DNA of 64,000 nt, taken from positions 1 through 64,000 of the forward strand of contig VIRR01000479.1 of assembly GCA_008638375.1 (NCBI GenBank), written 5' to 3'. Source of the DNA: Nyssa sinensis (taxonomy: Eukaryota > Streptophyta > Magnoliopsida > Cornales > Nyssaceae). This document shows, piece after piece, positions 56,657-64,000 of the stretch. Positions within the stretch are counted from its first letter, which is position 1. Each line of letters opens with the position of its first letter. The notes under the pieces are model-generated. The model was not told where the DNA came from, ran no database searches, and saw nothing but the letters and a program-made list of their open reading frames with translations. The position numbers and the translations under genes were made by a program.

Positions 56657-58478
56657 CAACAATATAAGTGTCTATGCCTCATGCAAGTACAGGTGGTCAT
56701 GGACAATTTTTTTTCCTCATATAAATAAAAGAGCTATACAAGAAAGAGGGGTAACAGCTGCACACACAGGATCCATACAAAACAAAAACAAGACAAGCAT
56801 CATAAACAGACAAAGCCAGCAAACATCACTTTCCAAACTTAAAAAGAAAAAAGCCCCGTATAAAGCACTTCACCATGCCATACAAAGAGATAATCCAAAA
56901 GACCCCAAAAGATTGAACATATTAGATTACGGTCCGTGAAGCAGAGTGTTAAAGAAAAATCTTGAAATTTTTATTTTGGTAATTCTTTTTTTAAAAATAT
57001 GTAATTATTTAGATTAGTAGTTGTCGAATCAAATTAAGTCGTTTAAATTATGTTAGTTTTAAACTTAAAGACTCAAGAAGACTTACAAGTACAAACAAAT
57101 TCGAAAAAGTATGCAATTCAAATTAATGATACTATGCATATCATGCATTATACTTAGACAATTAATTATAGGATTGTATTAAGTTTAGATTTGGTATTGA
57201 TACATTTATAATGACTTTAGGTACAATGTAGTTTTGACTAGAGACTAAATTTATCTATTAGAGTTGACAAAGTAATTTTCTAAACTTATTTTGATGTTTT
57301 AATTCACGTACTAAAAAGTAGTGTGTCAATCGTTCGAACACAAGACTTGTACATTCAAACAATGGCATTTTTTTTTTTATCTTGTAAGCTTTTCTAGTAG
57401 CTAGATCGTCCAAATGAAATGGTGACAATGTTTTATCTTGTAAACCTTTTTAGTAGCTAGATCGTTCAAATAGTGTAGAGGTTCGTTCGAGTGATTGAAT
57501 CATCTGAATAGAAAAGTATTCTTTGTTCGAACTTGTCTCTTTTTTACGGCATCTAATTGGTTGTGTGAGCTCTACTTCATTTTGGATTGGGGTTACTATT
57601 GTTTTTATTATATAAAGAACCTTACTATGTCTCATGTAAGGAACCCTAGCTTTTTGAAACAGAGAGATCAATTGAGAGATTTATACCTTTAGTATTTTCA
57701 TATATAGTCAGTTCTGATTGCAAGGTTGGTCAATATCTTGCGTTGAAGTCTATACATATAGAGGCATATAGCAGGTTAGACACATATGTTCATTGTATAA
57801 GAAGTTGCACACTACTAGCAGTAGTTCATTTGTTGATCTTAGATGATATTGTGGCTATAAAAGACTAATCCAGAAAAAGCAGGAAACGAGAAAAGAATTC
57901 TACAAGTAAACCAGTGGTAATTCACGAGTTAGTGGCAAGTTATTTGGAAATTTATTTTTATACACTTGTGTTGCGTTCATAGTTGATGAGTGAGATCTTT
58001 TGCAGTTGGTGGAATTTCGATCTTCCCAATGTGGATTTCACATGTAAAATATTCATGTCCTATTGAATTTTTCTTATCTGTTTGACTATCATTATAGTTG
58101 ACTTGATATATGCATGAAGTCATAATCTTAATAATATAACAAGGGGATTTCTTCAATCATAATTCAATCTAGGCATAAATAAGGGTATTCAATATATATT
58201 CCTTATTAGCTAGATTTGGAGTTTAATTCATTAAAATCTAGTATAAACTGTTTTGCAGTCTTGGTAGATAATTCTATCATTAGTTTTTATATAAAACCAA
58301 AATTTGAGTATTTCACACGAGCAAAACACAAGAACTCTAACAGATTTACTTAACAACAACAAACTCAAATATGCTTTAAGGTAGGTTAGAATGAAGACTT
58401 GGCTCCTAGTTTTAAAAAGTGTTTGGAATATTCTACCATAAGGCAGCTTTGGCTCTCACTGCTTCAACCACTTAGGAG
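56657..58478. other. Arm B flank, no gene seen
   Basis: This interval is collinear with 18319-19447 and 22277-22990 of arm A, with the TTAGG solo LTR absent. Short frames here are not conserved between the arms. Confidence 0.5.
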
Positions 58479-58900
58479 AAAAATGTAACACCCCGATCCT
58501 GTGTAATTAATAATTAAATAATAATTATTAATTAATACTGACTTACAGAATGATTTAGGGAATTAATCATAATCCCGGTGGTCGCCATAGACCGATTAAA
58601 TAATTAAATATGTCTGGAGGGTAGGGTACTTTACCCGAACCCAAATTACTGATTAATTCGATGAAATAACGCCGTTTTAATACTAACGGAACCCGAATTA
58701 GCTAACCCGGGAAATTCCGAATGATTAATAAATGACACGGAACCTCTGACATTGAAGATAACAGAAATAGGAACTGACCGGAAGAAACCGCGTCGAAAAA
58801 GGAGCTACGGAATGAAAGTTATGTAGCAAATACTGAAACTGAATTACTGCGCAGCCAAACGTGACCTTAGCCCAAAATGGTGAAAAATGGCCAAATTGGT

Positions 58901-58985
58901 GGTCAAGGGGAATTGAACCCTTGACCTATGGAGAGAATGAATTCCATCCAAAAATTAAGCCAGTTGGGCTATCCATACCTTTGTG
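58901..58985 (-). repeat. tRNA-like (SINE-like) segment, antisense in the LTR
   Basis: On the minus strand TAGCCCAACTGG (58960-58971) is an A box and GGTTCAATTCC (58909-58919) a B box. The B box sits in a perfect eight-base-pair T-arm-like stem (GGTCAAGG..CCTTGACC). The A to B distance is about 40 bp. A full cloverleaf is not evident. Confidence 0.55.
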
Positions 58986-60649
58986 CACATGTATACAACT
59001 TAATTGTATATATTCCTGAGTTACCCAAGCTCCACCTCAAATTAGACCAATGAGATTACATGCAAACCCCATATGATTGGTTTGCATCAACCCACCTTAG
59101 CCCTAGGTTCCACTGATTCTCTGATGTATACATCTAGAGATGTATATGTATAGGTATGTGTGATATTATATATATAGATATATATGTATATATTACATAC
59201 CAAAGACTGATAGTTCATAAAAGACATAATATTTGCTAGGTAAAGAGGAGAAAACAGACCTGTCTTTGGGGTGAGGGCCATGGACTACATGAGTGTGTCC
59301 ATGACTTGTGGGTATGCAAGCTTGTGCTTGCCAACGGTTTACATGGAGATGCACCAAAGGACAAAGGGGGAACTGAGGCACGACTGACTGAGGCACACCT
59401 GAAGTGCCAAAAATTCGGAACTGAGCCATGAATGGCAAGGAAAGCTACTGTTTGAAAGAGGTACAACTCTTTTTAAACTAGAAAATTTTCTGTTTCAGTT
59501 GATACTGTTTTGATGGTTTTGGATCTGTATAAACTACACATATAGACTATTGAGAGACTTTAGAACTGTTCTAAATTAATTAGGAGGGTTGAATAGGGTA
59601 GAAACACCCAAAATCTGTAAATAGCCACCATGGATGGACCTTGAGTTGTAGGTCTGATTCGACCTCCCTAAAACCAAGTTTTGATGGTCTAGAAATGATC
59701 TAGATACTGACAGGGTCCCAAATACACCAACCCGCGACCCTAGAACACTAATTTGGACCCTCAAAACCGAACCTGTGAGTCTCGGCCATGGAACCCAAAA
59801 CCTGAAATGAACACTTAAACTGAAATTTGTAAATGGGGAATTGAAGCCCCTGTTCTAAGGGTCACAAAGAACCGAACCGTGTGAGATTTGGTTGAGAAAT
59901 AAGGCCCCACGACCGAACTGAAACTCTGTGCGACAATCGGCCAAACAACACCCCATGCATGGCTTCGATGCATGAAATGGATGCCAAAATATTGGCATGA
60001 CACCTAGGGACTGATTGGAACCAAAAACAGTTGGAAACCGTGCTTGAAATGGCACGAAAATGAGAAAAATCGGGACTGGTATTAGGGCAACAGTGCCCTG
60101 CGCGTTGGAGAAGATGGAGTTGACTCGCCAACTCGTTCGAGTTGGGCCGAGTCGACTCACACACGTGGCAACGCAAGACTATGCCACCGAATTAATGAAA
60201 CTACACCGTTTTGGGCTTAGCTGATTTGTTTTAAAATCTGATTCTGCCTGTTTGGTTACGGGTTTTAAAAATTAAAATCAAGTTTTGGGAATAAGCCATC
60301 CGTGGATAAAGGGGGCAATTGAGGTTAAATGGAATATGTAATTCCGGTTTTCTGAAGGGTCAGAACCGGTTGGTTTTTAAGTGTTTTGAACTGGTTCACT
60401 TGGTAAACCCTTGAACCCGGTGGGTTGAACCCCTAATTTTGTGTATTTACATTTTGACCCTGAAACTTTCTGAAAATTTCGGATCTGCCCCAACAGTTCT
60501 GAAAAATTATACAGTGGCCCGCATTTTGGGAAAATTGTACATTTAAGCCCCTGCCAAATTAATTAAATAATAAAATAATTATTTTATTATTTTATTAATT
60601 AGGTAAAATTACGATTTTACCCCTGGACATTTAATATGTCAAACGGAGT

Positions 60650-61460
60650 CCAAATAAATTAAATAAATAGTGTATTTTCAGTATTTCAAATATTCCGGAC
60701 TCAATGGTACAGTCCGATTTTGGAAATACAGTACCGAAAAATACAGACCTGTAAGTGATAAATTACTGTACTGCCCCTGATGGCACCAGACCTAAATAAA
60801 AATAAAAGACAGTCTATTTTGACTATGTCGGGCGTTCTGAACTCAACGGTGAGGTCCGTTTAACAAACCGGAGTCCCGAAAAATACAGACACATAAAATG
60901 TAAATGATCGTACTGCCCCTAATGATTCCCAGGGTCAATTAAACATAACAGATAGTCCAACTTAATTATGTCGGACACTCTGGACCCAACGGTGAGGTCC
61001 ATTTTATGAACTGACGTGCCGAAAAATATGACACGTAAAATTACCAAATTACCCCTGATACTGTACGAAGCCCAAATGAAGTCCGATTGGGACGAAACTG
61101 ATACCGATAGAAACCCGAACACTGGTGAAACTGTATACCTGAATAAATGACGAACCGGGGTCATAATCTTACGAAACGTAAAATGACCAAAATACCCCTG
61201 AGCACTGTAAGTGCAAGATAAAGGTCAATCTGATCTGATAAATTATCGTAAGTATAATTATGAACACTGAAGGGCTAAGTAAGACTCCGGAACTATCAAT
61301 GCGTAAAATGAGAAATGACCGATGTGTCTCGATGATCTAAAGCAGATACCAAACGAAGTCCAAAGGACTTGAAAATTCACATATAAGATATATGAGACAT
61401 TCTGAGGACCACGATAGGGTTCGGGACAGCAATGGTGAAATTACCATTTTGCCCCTAAGG
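60650..61460 (+). repeat. About six ~140-bp LTR modules with 5-9-5 dyads
   Basis: The dyads are GGACT/AGTCC at 60697-60715 (perfect), GAACT/GGTCC at about 60839-60857, and GGACC/GGTCC at 60982-61000 (perfect), each with nine bases between arms. Decayed modules follow to about 61450. A second landmark of the module, a TGACCAAAATACCCCTGA-like phrase, recurs near 60768, 60901, 61040, 61180, 61310 (decayed) and 61435. Confidence 0.6.
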
Positions 61461-61861
61461 CCAAATAAGTGCTTAATTGATAACGATTGAAGTCCAAATG
61501 ACTTAAATCATAATCCTGATGACTGCTAAGCCTAATTAAAGAATGAAATAGCCTCGGGTGAGACCCAGTGAAAGGGCGATAGGCTACTAGGCTGTCTTAG
61601 GTGATCCGATAGATACCTAAGATGACAAATGAGACCTGAATGGATGAGTTCTGATCTGTATATGATTGATGATTATTGTTCAGGATATACATGGAGATGC
61701 CTGACGTATCTGGAGGTTATCAGATTGTTTGTGCAAGGAGATAACCGTAACAGTTTGTGAGTAACCCTGACTCCTGAACTGGTGTATAAGTTCTGTTTAG
61801 ATACTGTATTTTAAAGCTCTGTACTGTTTTGAATGTTATACTGTTTAAAAATCATATATTT

Positions 61862-62360
61862 AATGTACGATATGCCTTGTCCTGATTGATATATTGTTCC
61901 GCTTTGTTCTGACATGTTTAGTTCCGATATGTCTTATTCTGATTGATGTATTGTTCTGCTTTGTTCCGACATGTTCAACTACGATATGCCTTGTCCTGAT
62001 TGATATATTGTTCCGCTTTGTTCCGACTTGTTCAGTTCCGATATGACTTGTCCTGATTGATATTGTACCGTTTTGTTCTGTCATGTTCAGTTCCGATATG
62101 TCTTGTTCTAATAGATGTATTGTTCCATTTTGTTCTGACTTGTTCAGTTCCGATATGTCTTGATCTGATTGATATTGTACCGTTTTGTTCCGTCATGTTC
62201 AGTTCCGATATGACTTGATCTAATTGATATTGTACCGTTTTGTTCCGTCATGTTCAGTTCCGATATGACTTGATCTAATTGATATTGTACCGTTTGTTCC
62301 GTCATGTTCAGTCCCGATATGACTTGTTCTGATTGATATTGTTCCGTTTTGTTCCGTCCG
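61862..62360 (+). repeat. Minisatellite in the LTR, about nine 55-62-bp units
   Basis: Units contain GTTCAGTTCCGATATG, CTTGTTCTGATTGATATTGT and ACCGTTTTGTTCCGTCATG. Later, looser copies extend to about 62600 and 63010. Confidence 0.85.
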
Positions 62361-63134
62361 TTATGATCTATCCGTTTCATGGTCTGTCCATTACTGATAT
62401 GTCCTTGTTTTGACTGACGTATTGATCCGCTTGGTTCTGTTATATCCCGATCGTTAATGATCTGTCTGTCTTGATTGTTTACCTGTGACTTGAACTGGTG
62501 TTTTGTTCCGTCTGATTCCGTTATGTTCCGTCCGTTAATGGTCTGTCTGTCTTGAGTGATATATGGTCCAGTTCCGTTATGATCTGTCTGGATTCTTGAC
62601 TTGGTATATAAGTTACTGCATAGATACTGTATTTTGATGCACTGTACGGTTTTAAAAGTTATACTATCTGAATGCATGTTTTTAAATGCAAACTTTTATA
62701 CTGTATTGTACGCGGCATGATTTTGTCCCGTCCTACTATTGTTTTGTTCGGTCTGTCTTGTTCCGTTTTATGGTCTGTCGAATTTTGTTCTGCTATGATG
62801 TGTCTGACTCTGGGTACCATTCTGATTATGAGCGGTCTGGCATAAGTAGGCTTGATTACGTGCCTAACTGATATATTATTGTTATGCCCTGTTATGTTCC
62901 GCCTAGTACTGATCTGTTCTAATATTTGAATTAATTGCCTATACTCCCGTTGATATATTGGCATCGTGCACTGTTCCGTCTGTTCTGATTTGTTGTTCCG
63001 TTTAGTTCAGTCTTGTTTTATTCTACTTAAACTGTATTCAAGTAGATCTATAAAACTGTTATTCTAAAGCGATTGAACTATCCTTGTGATTCATAAACAA
63101 GACCGGGTTTGAAACCCATGACAGGGAACCTGTG

Positions 63135-63184
63135 TTACTCACTGGGCTTTTCGAAGCTCACCCCATTCCCTAACATTTTTCAGG
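63135..63184 (+). other. Conserved LTR 3' block resembling a 3' splice site
   Basis: TTACTCACTGGG is followed by AAGCTCACCCCATTCC, then CTAACATTTTTCAGG. CTAAC is the plant branch-point consensus and lies 10-14 bases before the CAG. Confidence 0.5.
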
Positions 63185-63683
63185 GATTATCTCTGATGGA
63201 TTAGAAGACACCATGATATGACATGGTAGGCCGAGTGGCACTTCAAGTAAAGGATCTGACGGCACTGATCTGTAGAGACTGGATTCTTGTGGACTGATTC
63301 TGTTATTCAGGTGAGTGATATGATACGGCTAACCTGATTTACATGTACTGGATAGATAATTATGGCTCATGGAAATAAACGGTACTCTAAAGATATTAGA
63401 TCTGCTCTGTACTATATGCCTGATTTTAGATATGCTCTGAACTTAGAACTGTTAACTGTTTTGGATTTAGACTTGCTCTGTGGTACATACCTTTATGGTG
63501 GATAAGTGAGTTGCATTCCCGTGACACAAAGAAAAAGTTTTAAATTCTGCTGCATCTGACCCTACAATTGGAGTGCAATTCGTCGAAAAGTTCAGAATTT
63601 GCCTTTGGTTGGTCGCGTCGCAACCGACTGGCAGTCACGTCCTCGACATCCGCGTAGGGTGGGGTTCGGGATGTGACAAAAAA

Positions 63684-64000
63684 TCTAGGAAGAGGTTCTT
63701 TGTTGTCCAATCCAAAGCCTTGAATTTCTTTCCATACAAGTGCAGAAGACAAAACCACCAATAACCAGTCTTTTGATGTTGGATATGAAACTCTTCCTCT
63801 TTCAATTTTGAATGGCATTTGATTTCTCTAAAAGTATCAAAATTGTCAAAAATAGTCAATTAAGTCTATGAATCAGTTGACTATATTACTCTCAAGAAAT
63901 ATGCCTATTATCACTATTGAAACCAATCGACTAAGTCTCAGAACCCGTTGACTAAGTGACAGCTTGTTCATCATGCTTTTAATAATGGAAAAAGTAGTCG
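63684..64000 (+). other. Continuation of arm B to the window edge
   Basis: This matches 22984-23304 of arm A, including repeated CGACTAAGT words. No gene is seen. Confidence 0.6.

Larger units (their letters stand above)
58484..63678 (+). mobile_element. Solo gypsy LTR, very long (5195 bp)
   Basis: It runs from TGTAACACCCCGATCC to GGTTCGGGATGTGACA and is flanked by AAAAA on both sides (58479-58483 and 63679-63683). The empty site in arm A is GGAGAAAAATCTAGG at 22979. No gag, protease or reverse transcriptase is found. It contains an antisense tRNA-like segment, about six dyad-type modules, a nine-unit minisatellite and the conserved 3' block. Open frames over the minisatellite (61860-62680, minus) are repeat translations. 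Its termini differ from the other two LTR families here. Confidence 0.9.
52150..64000 (+). repeat. Segmental duplication, arm B (runs off the window)
   Basis: This arm is collinear with 7349-23304 (see arm A). It carries the intact PGG gene and shows the empty sites for the CRM-like element and for the TTAGG solo LTR. A ~640-bp AT-rich stretch at 52692-53330 differs from arm A. Confidence 0.9.

Noticed and set aside
61862..62360. Regular repeats considered as a CRISPR-like array
   Set aside because: The units are contiguous diverged tandem copies without unique spacers, in a plant retrotransposon LTR.
61860..62680. Minus-strand open frame of 177 codons and neighbours with repeating NGTISIRT..HIGTEH words
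   Set aside because: It is a translation of the 55-62-bp minisatellite in the solo LTR. The unit length happens to keep a frame for part of the array. No start, domain or codon signal supports a gene.
58484..63678. A complete retroelement instead of a solo LTR, because of its 5.2-kb length
   Set aside because: No gag, protease, reverse transcriptase or integrase words are found on either strand. No internal primer site or second LTR copy is seen. The order of internal features matches the other LTRs.

Overview
The window is nuclear DNA of a flowering plant, most likely a dicot. The evidence is an AT-rich background with many (TA)n and (CT)n microsatellites, initiator-tRNA-Met primer sites, and plant-type Ty3/gypsy and Ty1/copia elements. 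It also has plant-specific PGG-domain membrane-protein genes with short exonic ORFs. I cannot name the species. By length it is mainly a graveyard of LTR retrotransposons laid over a decayed local family of PGG-domain genes.

Host backbone. Three PGG-domain gene copies are visible. Copy B (55085-55771, +) is the only one that reads through as an intact 228-residue protein with four membrane segments. Copy A (11183-17586, +) is a pseudogene split by a 5.7-kb gypsy element and also carries two small frameshifts. Copy C (49661-50333, +) has a 4-bp insertion that shifts its frame, and a 5.2-kb copia element separates it from its own TATA-like box. Copies A and B lie in two arms of a segmental duplication about 45 kb apart (about 7.35-23.3 kb and about 52.15-64.0 kb, running off the window). 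Comparing the arms gives natural empty sites for several insertions.

Layout. 1-7178: a minus-strand gypsy (Tekay-like) element cut by the window edge, with a 3.05-kb LTR, a capsid-less gag and a broken integrase. 7.35-23.3 kb: duplication arm A, carrying a 245-bp repeat cluster, pseudogene A with its CRM-like gypsy insertion, and a 2.8-kb solo LTR. 23.7-26.5 kb: a copia gag stub with a 1.57-kb LTR, a perfect hairpin and an LTR fragment. 28.26-37.09 kb: a decayed copia element with a 3.9-kb solo gypsy LTR nested in its pol. 38.5-39.1 kb: a probable Tat-type LTR remnant. 39.77-44.02 kb: a 4.26-kb solo LTR. 44.38-49.62 kb: a copia element inserted in the 5' leader of PGG copy C. 52.15-64.0 kb: duplication arm B, with a hAT-type non-autonomous element, intact PGG gene B, a foldback MITE and a 5.2-kb solo LTR.

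Most interesting signal. All five long gypsy LTRs, which fall into three families by their termini, share parts of one architecture. All contain a 5-9-5 dyad motif (GGACY, nine bases around an AACGG-like core, RGTCC), usually in modules repeated every 135-160 bp. The dyad arms co-vary between GGACT/AGTCC and GGACC/GGTCC. Three of the LTRs also carry an antisense tRNA-like segment with A and B boxes. Four carry a minisatellite downstream of the modules. All five have a conserved block near the 3' end that looks like a plant 3' splice site. I do not know a published description of this combination.
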